Under the pieces are notes generated by a model. It saw only the letters and a program-made list of their open reading frames with translations. It searched no databases and had not been told where the DNA came from. Both the position numbers and the translations under genes were made by a program. A stretch of DNA of 64,000 bases, from assembly GCF_046707225.1 (NCBI RefSeq), contig NZ_JBJKOP010000051.1, positions 79,022 through 143,021 of the forward strand. The letters are read 5' to 3'. Of the stretch, positions 9,323-18,061 are shown one piece after another. Each line of letters opens with the position of its first letter. Within the stretch, counting starts at the first letter, position 1. The stretch comes from Caproicibacter sp046707225. Lineage in GTDB: Bacteria > Bacillota > Clostridia > Oscillospirales > Acutalibacteraceae.

Positions 9323-10945
9323 TTATTTGATATCCCAGTCCTGAACATTGACGGTCATGCCGTAAATCTTCGGCTTACCGGTAACAATCCTCTTGTTGAC
9401 CGCCATCAGTTCATAAGAAGCGTACAGTCCGGGAGTCGGCATTTCGTCGGCAAGAATTTCCTGCAGCTTCATGTAATCTTCCTTGATTTTGTTTTCATCC
9501 GTCTCAACATAGGCGGATTCGATCAGGCTGTCGACATCCGGGTTGCTGTACCCGTTATGATCCATGCCTGTTTCGTACAGGAACTGCAGCCAGCTGGTGG
9601 GGTTGGTCGGGGTCGTGGAGTTGCCGACAATCGTCAGGTCGTAATCCAGACTGCGCAGCTTGCTCATGATGGTTGGGAAATCGTATTTCTGAATCTGGAC
9701 GTTCAGGCCGAGTGCGGTCAGGTTGCTCTGCACAACGTTTGCAACGGATTCACGGGTCGTATTGCCGGTCGGGACGTTAAAACGAATGGTCTTGCCGGTA
9801 TCGAATCCGGATTCGGCAAGAAGCTGTTTCGCTTTCGCGAGATCAAACGCCGGAGTTGAAACATCCTTATTCAGGAATTTGTAGTCGCTGGCAAACGGAA
9901 GCTGAATCAGTTCGCCTTCGCCTTTGCACAGATTGTCGTTGATGGACTTGCGGTCGATCGCCATGGAAATCGCCTGGCGGACTTTCTTGTCATTGAAAGT
10001 CTTGTTGTTAATAAACAGATACTGAATGGTCCACGGAACGCCGGGGATGATGGTGAGGTTCTCCATTGCCTTGACCTTGTCGTAATCCTCCACCGGAACG
10101 TTGCCGATGCCGGGCCAGTTCATGTCGATTTCGCCGCTCTGAAGCTCCGCGGTGATGTTGCTGCCCTGCATGATTTTGAAATTGAGCTCATCGACTTTCG
10201 GCGTTCCCCGGAAATAATCCTTGTTGGCGGCAAGCTGTACATACTGGCTCTTCTGGAAAGACACCAGTTTAAACGCGCCGTCCGTCACGGCCGCGTCCTG
10301 AACCTGTTTGCTCATGAGAACCGTGGCGGGGTCAGCGTCCTTAAAAACGTGCTGCGGAACCGTTTTGATGTTTTTGCAGACAGAATCTTTAAAAACATCC
10401 ATGCCGGCCTTGCTCTTCAGCGTGAACTGAACGGTATGGTCATCGATTTTTTTCACGCCGGAGACTGTGTCGCCGGTGGATTTACCGGTTTTATCCGTCC
10501 CGTCGATCAGGTTAATATAGGAACTTAGATTGGAGTTCGTTTTCGGGTTACAGACCAGATTGGTTGTAAAAACGACGTCATCCGCGGTAACCGGCTGACC
10601 ATCGGTCCACTTGGCATCTTTATTCAGGTGAACCGTGTAAATCTTGTTGTCCGTCGTTTCCACCGAGTCGGCAAGCTGGGGCTTATAGGTTCCGTCGTCG
10701 CCGAGGTCCATCAGCGGCAGATAAAGAATCTGTGTAATCCATGTGGTCGCGTTGTCGACAAAGTCCAGAGGATCCAGATTCGCGGGCGTATTGGTCAATC
10801 CTACATTAATGGTCTTTTTAGAAGCCGCCGATGAGGTCCCCCCCGCCGATCCGTTTGCAGTTGTCGAACTTCCGCCGCAAGCCGCCAGCGAGGACAGGAT
10901 GGTCGCAGCAGCCAGCAGAAGCGCAATTTTTTTCACAAACTTCAT
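9323..10945 (-). CDS. Peptide-type ABC transporter substrate-binding lipoprotein
   Basis: A 540-residue family-5 solute-binding protein (DppA/OppA type). Start chosen at ATG 10945: it has GGAGTG upstream and gives a clean signal, MKFVKKIALLLAAATI, with lipobox LAAC-G, so it is lipid-anchored outside the membrane. An ATG 27 bases upstream would add a charged stretch before the signal and is less likely. The body contains SBP_bac_5 features (DAKWTDGQPVTADDVVFT; VRQAISMAIDRKSIN). First gene of the importer operon; its leader has two terminator-like stems. Confidence 0.95.
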   Translation of the reverse strand: MKFVKKIALLLAAATILSSLAACGGSSTTANGSAGGTSSAASKKTINVGLTNTPANLDPLDFVDNATTWITQILYLPLMDLGDDGTYKPQLADSVETTDNKIYTVHLNKDAKWTDGQPVTADDVVFTTNLVCNPKTNSNLSSYINLIDGTDKTGKSTGDTVSGVKKIDDHTVQFTLKSKAGMDVFKDSVCKNIKTVPQHVFKDADPATVLMSKQVQDAAVTDGAFKLVSFQKSQYVQLAANKDYFRGTPKVDELNFKIMQGSNITAELQSGEIDMNWPGIGNVPVEDYDKVKAMENLTIIPGVPWTIQYLFINNKTFNDKKVRQAISMAIDRKSINDNLCKGEGELIQLPFASDYKFLNKDVSTPAFDLAKAKQLLAESGFDTGKTIRFNVPTGNTTRESVANVVQSNLTALGLNVQIQKYDFPTIMSKLRSLDYDLTIVGNSTTPTNPTSWLQFLYETGMDHNGYSNPDVDSLIESAYVETDENKIKEDYMKLQEILADEMPTPGLYASYELMAVNKRIVTGKPKIYGMTVNVQDWDIK

Positions 10946-11046
10946 TACTTTCACTCCATTCTCAAAATTCACGATTCATAAAGCAAATGGCTTATTATAA
11001 TCATTCCGGTGAACCCGGAAGCATTACCCGTGTAAATTCCCTCCGA

Positions 11047-11092
11047 CAAAAAGCAAGGGGCCCTAATCCGATTCTTTTCGGATCAGGGCCCC
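11047..11092 (-). terminator. Leader hairpin 2 upstream of the importer operon
   Basis: GGGGCCCTAATCCG (11057-11070) pairs with CGGATCAGGGCCCC (11079-11092), one mismatch, 8-base loop. On the minus strand it is followed by CTTTTTG, so it can act as a Rho-independent terminator or attenuator about 100 bases before the binding-protein start. Confidence 0.6.
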
Positions 11093-11130
11093 TTTGCCGC
11101 ATGTGTATAATAATTCCGTTGAAAACAAAT

Positions 11131-11167
11131 AAAAAATGAAGCCCCGTATCGTTCGATACAAGGCTCC
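11131..11167 (-). terminator. Leader hairpin 1 upstream of the importer operon
   Basis: GAAGCCCCGTATCG (11138-11151) pairs with CGATACAAGGCTCC (11154-11167), including G-U pairs, with a 2-base gap. On the minus strand it is followed by six Ts. A TTGACA-like -35 lies just upstream on the minus strand (11217-11212), with a weak -10. No minus-strand gene lies upstream that would need terminating here, which favours a leader role. Confidence 0.55.
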
Positions 11168-11411
11168 ATTGCCAATAAACTAAAAGAAATTCAGCTTTAC
11201 AGGTGTTTGTCTGTCAATTTATTTGTTAATAGCATAGCGTGTCTGCGGTCATCTGTCAAGAGAAAGCGGTATATTTCATCGCAAAAATATACACAATATT
11301 TATTTCCAATAGGCGAGTTATGTATGTCATCCTTTGCTTCATAAACTTATTTTTTATGAGATACCTCCAATTATTTTTCCTGTTGTTAATAAAACATTAT
11401 AAACTTAAATA

Positions 11412-11440
11412 TTGACCATTTCCTTTGTCGGACGTATAAT
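11412..11440 (+). promoter_or_regulatory. Sigma-A type promoter for the marR-exporter operon
   Basis: TTGACC (11412-11417), a 17-base spacer and TATAAT (11435-11440) lie 52 bases before the MarR start codon. This is close to consensus. MarR proteins usually repress their own promoter, so an operator probably overlaps here, but I could not define a clean palindrome. Confidence 0.75.
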
Positions 11441-11492
11441 TAGGAATCCAAATAAATAGGTGTTCTAACTAATTTCGAAAGGTTGTTGTCAA

Positions 11493-11987
11493 ATGCCCGA
11501 TGAAGACCGTACAGAAGAAGCAGGAGAAAAGCTGCTGACTGCCCTGGTCCAGTTCCAACGCCTTCGGGGAAAAAATTTTGAAGAAAAGAAGCGGGAAAAC
11601 AAGCCGTGCAAACACAGCGATATTTTGATTCTGTTCGCGTTGAAACAAATGGAATCCGGCTGCCCGGACGGAGTCAGCATCTCGGAACTCAGCCGTGAGC
11701 TCCATGTGAAATCACCGACGGTGACCCCAACCGTTTATCACCTGGAAACCCTGAAGCTCGTAGCAAGAGATACGGACCGAAAGGACCGGCGGATCATCCG
11801 CGTGCGGTTGACCGAGGAAGGAAACCGCCTTCTTTCAGACCAACAGAAGCACTTTGCCGCTTACGTTAAGGGACTGGTTCACTATCTCGGTGTGGAGAAA
11901 AGTATTGTATTTGCAAATTTGCTGAACGAAGTATATGTCTACGAAAGTTCCAAAAGCCATGAAAACAGTAAACATCACAACCCATAA
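11493..11987 (+). CDS. MarR family transcriptional regulator
   Basis: A 164-residue winged-helix regulator. Seen: helix-turn-helix region GVSISELSRELHVKSPTVTPTVYHLETLKLV and wing DRKDRRIIRVRLTEEG, in the usual MarR order. It starts at ATG 11493 after GAAAGG. The following exporter gene begins 17 bases after its stop, so it most likely controls the ABC exporter pair in response to a toxic ligand (inference from context). The length is slightly above the common 140-150 residues because of an acidic N-terminal lead-in. Confidence 0.9.
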   Translation: MPDEDRTEEAGEKLLTALVQFQRLRGKNFEEKKRENKPCKHSDILILFALKQMESGCPDGVSISELSRELHVKSPTVTPTVYHLETLKLVARDTDRKDRRIIRVRLTEEGNRLLSDQQKHFAAYVKGLVHYLGVEKSIVFANLLNEVYVYESSKSHENSKHHNP

Positions 11988-12004
11988 GCTCAGGAGGTTT
12001 CTGA

Positions 12005-13732
12005 ATGCTGAAAATTTATCGCTACCTGAAGCCATATACCGTTTCTATTATTATGATTCTGGTATTTTTGTTTCTTCAGGTAATGTCCGACCTCTATCTG
12101 CCGACTCTGATGTCGGACATTGTCAACAACGGGATCATGACCGAAAATATCGACTATATCTGGAAAATGGGAGAATATATGCTTCTGATCGCGGCGGGAG
12201 GCGTAATTTGCGCCGTCGCAGCGGGATTTCTCGGTGCCAGGGTATCCGTCGGCCTTGGTCGGATTCTGAGAAACCGGATTTTCCGCCGTGTGGAAAATTT
12301 TTCGCTGCATGAGTTCGACAGATTCGGTTCTTCCACTCTGATTACCAGAACAACCAACGACATTATCCAAATTCAGACCGTTACAATCATGATCATCAAT
12401 ATGATGATCCGCGCTCCCCTGACCTGCATCGGAGGCATTATTCAGGCGTATCACCAGGACAGGACCCTGACGCTGATTCTTGCCGTCGCTCTGCCCGTCC
12501 TGATTTTGATCATCTATCTTGTCACCTCCAAAGTGATTCCGATTTTCCGTCAGGTTCAGCGAAAGCTGGACCGCATCAATCTGATTCTGCGTGAAAACCT
12601 GACCGGTATCCGTGTCATCCGCGCGTTCAATAAAATCGACCACGAAAAAGCGCGGTTTGAAACCGCCAACAAGGATCTGACGGACACTTATATTCATGTA
12701 AACCGCATCATGGCCGTCCTGATGCCGATGATGATGATGATCATGAACCTGGTCACCGTGTGCGTGCTCTGGTTCGGAAGCAAAAGAATCGACACCGGGG
12801 AGATGAACCTCGGCGCGCTGATGGCTTTTGTCCAGTACGCGATGCAGATCATGTTCTCGCTTCTGATGTTTGTGATGATGTTCGTCATGATTCCGCGCGC
12901 CCAGGCAGCCGCAGACCGCATTAACGAGGTTCTGCACACCGAGCCTGAAATAAACGATCCCCAGCTGCCGGAACCCGCCGCAACGGAAAAGGGCTATGTG
13001 GAATTCCGGAATGTGACCTTCCGGTATCACGGCGCGGAGCAGTCCGCGATTCAAAATGTGTCATTTTCCGTAAAACCGGGCGAAACCACGGCGATTATCG
13101 GCGGCACCGGCAGCGGCAAAAGCACGCTGATCAATCTGATTCCGCGCTTTTACGACGCGGATGAGGGTCAGGTTCTTGTCGACGGCATCGACGTAAAGGC
13201 GATGACACAGGAAGAACTTCGTAACAAAATCGGTTTTGTCCCGCAAAAGGCAAGACTTTTTACAGGCACGGTCGATGAAAACCTGCGGTACGGAAAAGAG
13301 GACGCGTCGGAAGATGAAATTCGCCATGCGGCGGACGTCGCGCAGGCGTCCGAATTTATCTCCCAGATGTCGGACGGATATGATTCCATGCTTTCTGAGG
13401 GCGGTCAGAATCTTTCCGGCGGACAAAAGCAGCGCCTTTCCATCGCGCGGGCTCTGGTCCGCCGTCCCGAAATTTATGTGTTTGACGACAGCTTTTCCGC
13501 GCTCGACTTTAAAACGGACGCGAAGCTTCGCGCCGCATTGAAAAAAGACACCCAGAAAGCCACCGTCATAATTGTCGCGCAGCGCGTCGGAACCGTTATG
13601 GACGCCGACCGGATCATCGTTCTTGACGAAGGTTCGGTCGCGGGAATCGGCACTCACAGCGAGTTGCTGAAAAGCTGCGACGTTTATCAGGAAATTGTGG
13701 CTTCGCAGCTTTCCGAGGAGGAATTGGCATGA
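12005..13732 (+). CDS. ABC exporter half-transporter with degenerate Walker B (multidrug type)
   Basis: A 575-residue fused membrane/ATPase half-transporter. Seen: six hydrophobic spans in the first ~300 residues, Walker A GGTGSGKST, signature NLSGGQKQRLSIARAL and Walker B IYVFDDSFSALD. The catalytic glutamate after Walker B is aspartate (FDDS rather than DEAT). Family knowledge: in heterodimeric exporters such as TM287/288 and LmrCD one partner carries exactly this degenerate site. It overlaps the next gene by ATGA, supporting a heterodimer. Predicted to export a drug or lipid-like substrate under MarR control. Confidence 0.92.
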   Translation: MLKIYRYLKPYTVSIIMILVFLFLQVMSDLYLPTLMSDIVNNGIMTENIDYIWKMGEYMLLIAAGGVICAVAAGFLGARVSVGLGRILRNRIFRRVENFSLHEFDRFGSSTLITRTTNDIIQIQTVTIMIINMMIRAPLTCIGGIIQAYHQDRTLTLILAVALPVLILIIYLVTSKVIPIFRQVQRKLDRINLILRENLTGIRVIRAFNKIDHEKARFETANKDLTDTYIHVNRIMAVLMPMMMMIMNLVTVCVLWFGSKRIDTGEMNLGALMAFVQYAMQIMFSLLMFVMMFVMIPRAQAAADRINEVLHTEPEINDPQLPEPAATEKGYVEFRNVTFRYHGAEQSAIQNVSFSVKPGETTAIIGGTGSGKSTLINLIPRFYDADEGQVLVDGIDVKAMTQEELRNKIGFVPQKARLFTGTVDENLRYGKEDASEDEIRHAADVAQASEFISQMSDGYDSMLSEGGQNLSGGQKQRLSIARALVRRPEIYVFDDSFSALDFKTDAKLRAALKKDTQKATVIIVAQRVGTVMDADRIIVLDEGSVAGIGTHSELLKSCDVYQEIVASQLSEEELA

Positions 13733-16023
13733 GCGAAAATCGGAATAACACCAACCAGGCGGGAAGACCGGGTGCCATGGGCCACAGAGGCGGACCCGGC
13801 GGTTCCATCGGCAGACCCGTGGAAAAAGCCAAGGACTTTAAGGGAACGCTCAAGCGCCTGGTCAAATACCTGAAGCCGCACACCTTTAGACTCGCCGCCG
13901 TCGTTGTGTTCGCGCTTTTTTCAACCGCTTTCACCGTTCTGGCCCCGAGAATCAGCGGAGACGCGATCAATCAGCTGACCGACGGATTCATCGCAAAGCA
14001 CATGATTTCGGAAGTCACTAAAGCGCAGGACTCCGTGAATAAGCCCCTGAAAGCCCAACTGGATCAAATCGACTCCGCACGCAGCCATGCTGAAAACCAG
14101 GCCAAAGCGGCGGCGCGCGCCGCGCTGGAGCAGAAGGGCGCTTCTCAGAACCAGATTGCGGCGGCCGAACAGCAGGCCGCGACAGCCGCGGACAAAGCGT
14201 TCGACGCTAAAATTTCACAGTCCGTTACGCCGCAGGCGCTGAGCGCCATGCGTGAAATTGTAAGCCTTCCCCGCATCAGCGACATTGCCGGCGCGGATGA
14301 AAAAGCGGACACCATCAACCAGTTCGCCTCCCTTGCCAAAAAGCTCCCCCAGTCGGGCAGCTCCGGCCAATCGTTCCAGCTCAGCGACAAAGATTTGCAG
14401 AAATATCTGGGTGATATCCGCGAAACCAACGGCGTCATTCCATTTGACGCCATCGCAAAAACCCTTCTGTTCCTTTTATTTGTCTATCTTCTCAGTTCAC
14501 TTTTCACCTTCCTGATGCGGTACATCATGGCAAGCGTTTCGCAGGTAACGGTGTACAGCCTCCGAAAGGACCTGAACGACAAGCTCTCGCGCCTGCCGCT
14601 GAAATACTATGACGGCCACACCAGCGGCGATATTCTCAGCCGCATGACCAACGATATCGACACGGTTTCAAGCACTCTTCAGCAAAGCATGACCCAGCTG
14701 ATTCAGTCCGTCTGCCAGATTCTGGGCTATATCATCATGATGCTTCTTTACAGCCCGATTCTGACGCTGATCGTACTGTGCACCCTGCCGCTCTATATCG
14801 GCGTGACCATGTTTATCGCCTCCCATTCGCAGAAATATTACAAAGCGCAGCAAAAACATCTCGGCACGCTCAGCGGACACACCGAGGAAATGTTTACGGG
14901 TCATATCATTGTAAAAGCGTTCGGACGCGAAAGGGAATCGATCGAAACCTTCGAAAAAGTTAATGACGACCTTTACAACGTGGGCTGGAAAGCCCAGTTC
15001 ATGAGCGGAATTATGTATCCGCTGATGAATTTCGTAAGCAATATCGGCTATGTTCTTGTCTCGGTGGTCGGCGGTATTTTCGTAACGAAAAGCTTTTTGA
15101 ACATCGGCGACATCACCGCCTTTATCCAGTATTCGAGATCCTTCTCAATGCCGATCATCCAGACGGCGAACATCGCGAATATTATTCAGTCCACCATCGC
15201 CTGCGCGGAACGCGTCTTTGAGGTTCTAGACGAGGAAGAAGAAATTCCGGACGCCGAAGACGCGGTTAAGATCGAGCATCCGAAAGGCGACATCCGTTTC
15301 GACCATGTGAAATTCAGCTATACCGAATCCGTCCCCTTGATGGAAGACATGAACCTTGATTTCAAACAGGGAGAAACGGTTGCGATCGTCGGCCCGACCG
15401 GCGCCGGGAAAACAACGCTCGTGAATCTGCTGATGCGCTTTTACGAAGTCAACGGCGGCGCAATCACGTTTGACGGCGTCAACATCCGGGACATCGCGCG
15501 CGGAAACCTGCGAACCATGTTCGGGATGGTTCTTCAGGATACCTGGCTCTTCAACGGTACCATTGAGGAAAACATCGCCTACGGCCGTGAAAACGCAACC
15601 CATGAACAGGTTATCGCGGCGGCAAAGGCCGCTCACGCGGACCACTTTATCCGTTCTCTTCCGGAGGGCTACCGGACGGTTCTGAACGAGGAAGCTTCCA
15701 ATATCTCCCAAGGGCAGAAACAGCTTCTCACCATCGCGCGGGCGATTCTCGCGGACCCGTCCGTACTGATTCTGGACGAAGCGACCAGCAGTGTCGACAC
15801 CCGCACGGAACTTTTGATTCAGAAAGCCATGGGGGTTTTGATGCACGGCAGGACCAACTTCGTCATCGCGCACCGGCTTTCCACCATCCGCGACGCCCAC
15901 CTGATTCTCGTCATGAATCACGGAACCATCATTGAAACCGGCAACCATGACGAGCTCATGAAGAAAAACGGATTTTACGCCGACCTTTACAACAGCCAGT
16001 TCGTCGGGGCAAATCTGGAATAA
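13729..16023 (+). CDS. ABC exporter half-transporter with large extracytoplasmic insertion
   Basis: A 764-residue partner of the preceding gene. Seen: membrane domain, Walker A GPTGAGKTT, signature NISQGQKQLLTIARAI, canonical Walker B LILDEATSSVD and H-loop IAHRLST. The family norm is about 580-630 residues. The excess is an N-terminal Gly/Pro-rich lead-in of about 35 residues and an Ala/Gln/Lys-rich, coiled-coil-like segment at about residues 95-235, between the first and second membrane spans. That puts the insertion outside the cell, where it could gate or bind substrate (inference). It provides the catalytically complete ATP site. Confidence 0.92.
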   Translation: MSENRNNTNQAGRPGAMGHRGGPGGSIGRPVEKAKDFKGTLKRLVKYLKPHTFRLAAVVVFALFSTAFTVLAPRISGDAINQLTDGFIAKHMISEVTKAQDSVNKPLKAQLDQIDSARSHAENQAKAAARAALEQKGASQNQIAAAEQQAATAADKAFDAKISQSVTPQALSAMREIVSLPRISDIAGADEKADTINQFASLAKKLPQSGSSGQSFQLSDKDLQKYLGDIRETNGVIPFDAIAKTLLFLLFVYLLSSLFTFLMRYIMASVSQVTVYSLRKDLNDKLSRLPLKYYDGHTSGDILSRMTNDIDTVSSTLQQSMTQLIQSVCQILGYIIMMLLYSPILTLIVLCTLPLYIGVTMFIASHSQKYYKAQQKHLGTLSGHTEEMFTGHIIVKAFGRERESIETFEKVNDDLYNVGWKAQFMSGIMYPLMNFVSNIGYVLVSVVGGIFVTKSFLNIGDITAFIQYSRSFSMPIIQTANIANIIQSTIACAERVFEVLDEEEEIPDAEDAVKIEHPKGDIRFDHVKFSYTESVPLMEDMNLDFKQGETVAIVGPTGAGKTTLVNLLMRFYEVNGGAITFDGVNIRDIARGNLRTMFGMVLQDTWLFNGTIEENIAYGRENATHEQVIAAAKAAHADHFIRSLPEGYRTVLNEEASNISQGQKQLLTIARAILADPSVLILDEATSSVDTRTELLIQKAMGVLMHGRTNFVIAHRLSTIRDAHLILVMNHGTIIETGNHDELMKKNGFYADLYNSQFVGANLE

Positions 16024-16034
16024 GAACAGACGGC

Positions 16035-16127
16035 AGGGCTGCCGCGAAATAGCCTCGCCAAAAAATGTGTACAAAAAATGCGTCTTAATCGGGCTTTAAC
16101 AGCCGTTTTAAGGCGCATTTTCTTGCT
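16035..16127 (-). repeat. Diverged copy of a MITE-like palindromic element
   Basis: 16068-16127, read on the minus strand, matches 33561-33620 at 54 of 60 positions by my count. The end at 16035-16054 (AGGGCTGCCGCGAAATAGCC) resembles the right terminal repeat of the 33.5-kb element. The core is itself a long palindrome (AAAATGCG ... CGCATTTT) and sits 12 bases after the exporter stop, so it can also work as that operon's terminator. Confidence 0.7.
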
Positions 16128-16432
16128 TCTCAGGTGGTTTTGTCCCCTGTAAAAATCAGCGATCTTGTACGGGCGGAACAACCGGCATGACGGAGCATGC
16201 TGTGAATTGTTTTGTACTGCCAGCTCTATTGCAGTTCCACAGGGCGGGAAAAACGGTAATGCTGGTTCCCCATGATCTCGGAATTCGGCCGGAACCGGGA
16301 ACAAAATGAAAAAGCCGCCCTCCACAGCGGAAGTTTTACAGCAAAAAAAGCCCAGCTTTCGCTGGACTTTTCGACAGCCTAAAGCGGTGCGGAATTATAT
16401 CTTGCACTGCTTTTTCGCCGGTTTAGGGAATA
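16128..16432. other. Intergenic region between exporter and gamma-glutamyltransferase
   Basis: About 300 bases between convergent genes. It contains the ggt terminator at 16343-16372 and a small GC stem near 16315; otherwise I see no gene. It may hold the eroded other arm of the repeat at 16035-16127, but I could not align it convincingly. Confidence 0.5.
16343..16372 (-). terminator. Rho-independent terminator of the gamma-glutamyltransferase gene
   Basis: On the minus strand AGTCCAGC-GAAA-GCTGGGCT is followed by TTTTTTT: a compact stem with a GNRA-like loop and a seven-T tail, about 60 bases after the ggt stop. Confidence 0.85.
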
Positions 16433-18037
16433 TCACCACGCGGCGACTTGACCGTCCGCACGTGATTCGCTTCCGCCCGTCAAGACTCCGTCCTGATCTC
16501 TCCAGATAATCTGCCCCCTGCCGAATTCGGTCGGTTCCGCCGCAATGCTGACCTCATGTCCGCGCTCCGAAAGTTCCTGGACCAGATGATCGGGAAAGCC
16601 GCGCTCCACCTCAACTTTTTTTCCGCCGAGCCACCGCCAGCGCGGAGCGTCCAGGCTCTGCTGTGCGTTCAGCCCGAAATCCACCGTGTTCGTCACAACC
16701 TGCAAATGCCCCTGCGGCTGCATAAACCCGCCCATCACCCCGAACGGCCCGACCGGAACTCCGTTTTTTGTAAGAAACGCGGGAATAATCGTATGGTAGG
16801 AGCGCTTCTCCGGGCCAATGAAGTTTCCCGATTCCGGATTCATGGAGAAATTCATGCCGCGGTTTTGAAGCGAGATCCCCGTTCCCGGCACCACCAGGCC
16901 GGAGCCGAAGGCGCAGTAACTGCTTTGAATGTAGGAAACCATATTCCCTTCGCCGTCCGCCGTGCAAAGGTACACCGTGCCTCCCTTTTCAGGCTGTCCC
17001 GCCTTGGGAAGAATCGCCCGGTCGCCGATCAGCCCGCGCCGCTCTTCCGCATACAATTCACTCAGTAAAACCTCGGGGGATACTTTCATTGTCGCCGGGT
17101 CGCTCACAAATTCTCTGCCGTCTTCATAGGCCAGCTTCAACGATTCGATCATGCGATGAATGCAAAGCGCGCTGTCCCTGCTCTCCATCGGAAATCCTTT
17201 CAAAAGATTGAGCGCCATCAGCGCGACAATCCCGTGCCCGTTCGGTGGAATCTCCGAGACCTCATACCCGCGGTAACGAACGCTGATGGGGTCCACCCAG
17301 TCCGACGAATGCTGCTCCAGATCGCTTTTTCGCAGCAGTCCGCCTGTTTTCTGTGAAAAACGGTCGATTTTCTCCGCCAGCCGTCCGTGGTAAAAGCTGC
17401 CGCATCCGGTTTCGGCCAGTTCCCGCAAAGTCGCCGCCAGTTCGGGCAAACGGAACCGTTCCCCCGCCCGCGGCGCCCTTCCTTCCGGGAAAAAAGCCAG
17501 ATGAAGCGGGGCATATTCCGTCCTTTTTAATGCTTCGAGGGATCCCCGCTCGAACCGCTTCCAGTTGAACGCGGTCACAGGCGCGACCGGAAAACCTTCT
17601 TCGGCATAACAGGCTGCGGGTTCCAGCGTCTGCGCCAGAGGAAGCTTCCCAAAGGTGCCGGAAAGCTTTGCCCAGGCGGCCGGAACGCCCGGAACGGTCA
17701 CAGGCAGCCACCCAAAGCGCGGAACCTCTTCACAGCCTCTCTCCCGGACGGCCTCGGCATTCAGCAAAGCCGGCGACCGGCCGCTGGAGTTCAGGCCGTG
17801 CAGCCGGCCTTTCGTCCAGACCAGCGCAAACGCGTCGCCGCCGATCCCGTTGGACATCGGTTCCGTAACGGTAAGAACCGCGGCGGCTGCGACTGCCACG
17901 TCAACGGCGTTCCCTCCTTTTTTAAGGATATCCAGCCCGGCCTGCGCGGCTAGAGGCTGAGAAGTAGCGACCATCCCTTTCGTCCCGAAGACCACTTTGC
18001 GGGTCGAAGAATACCGGTATAATTCGTTTCGATCCAA
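16433..18037 (-). CDS. Gamma-glutamyltransferase family protein
   Basis: A 534-residue Ntn-hydrolase of the gamma-glutamyltranspeptidase family. Seen: GGNAVDVAVAAAAVLTVTEPMSNGIGGDAFALVW near the N-terminus, the nucleophile region GGTVYLCTADGEGN at about residue 355 (threonine that becomes the N-terminus of the small subunit after autocleavage), and MGGFMQPQGHLQVV. No signal peptide is visible, so it is likely cytosolic or a GGT-like acylase (compare cephalosporin acylase relatives). It lies 24 bases downstream of the small PII-like gene and ends at a strong terminator. Confidence 0.9.
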   Translation of the reverse strand: MDRNELYRYSSTRKVVFGTKGMVATSQPLAAQAGLDILKKGGNAVDVAVAAAAVLTVTEPMSNGIGGDAFALVWTKGRLHGLNSSGRSPALLNAEAVRERGCEEVPRFGWLPVTVPGVPAAWAKLSGTFGKLPLAQTLEPAACYAEEGFPVAPVTAFNWKRFERGSLEALKRTEYAPLHLAFFPEGRAPRAGERFRLPELAATLRELAETGCGSFYHGRLAEKIDRFSQKTGGLLRKSDLEQHSSDWVDPISVRYRGYEVSEIPPNGHGIVALMALNLLKGFPMESRDSALCIHRMIESLKLAYEDGREFVSDPATMKVSPEVLLSELYAEERRGLIGDRAILPKAGQPEKGGTVYLCTADGEGNMVSYIQSSYCAFGSGLVVPGTGISLQNRGMNFSMNPESGNFIGPEKRSYHTIIPAFLTKNGVPVGPFGVMGGFMQPQGHLQVVTNTVDFGLNAQQSLDAPRWRWLGGKKVEVERGFPDHLVQELSERGHEVSIAAEPTEFGRGQIIWRDQDGVLTGGSESRADGQVAAW

Positions 18038-18061
18038 CCTTATTTCCCCCCGATTTTTAAG

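Larger units (their letters stand above)
10946..11492. other. Divergent intergenic region, importer operon / marR
   Basis: 547 bases with no supported gene. It holds two minus-strand terminator-like hairpins (11047-11167), a possible minus-strand TTGACA (11217-11212), an AT-rich stretch and the marR promoter (11412-11440). Confidence 0.7.

Noticed and set aside
11990..13054. 354-codon minus-strand open frame
   Set aside because: Antisense to the ABC exporter membrane domain, His/Asp-rich low-complexity translation, no RBS.
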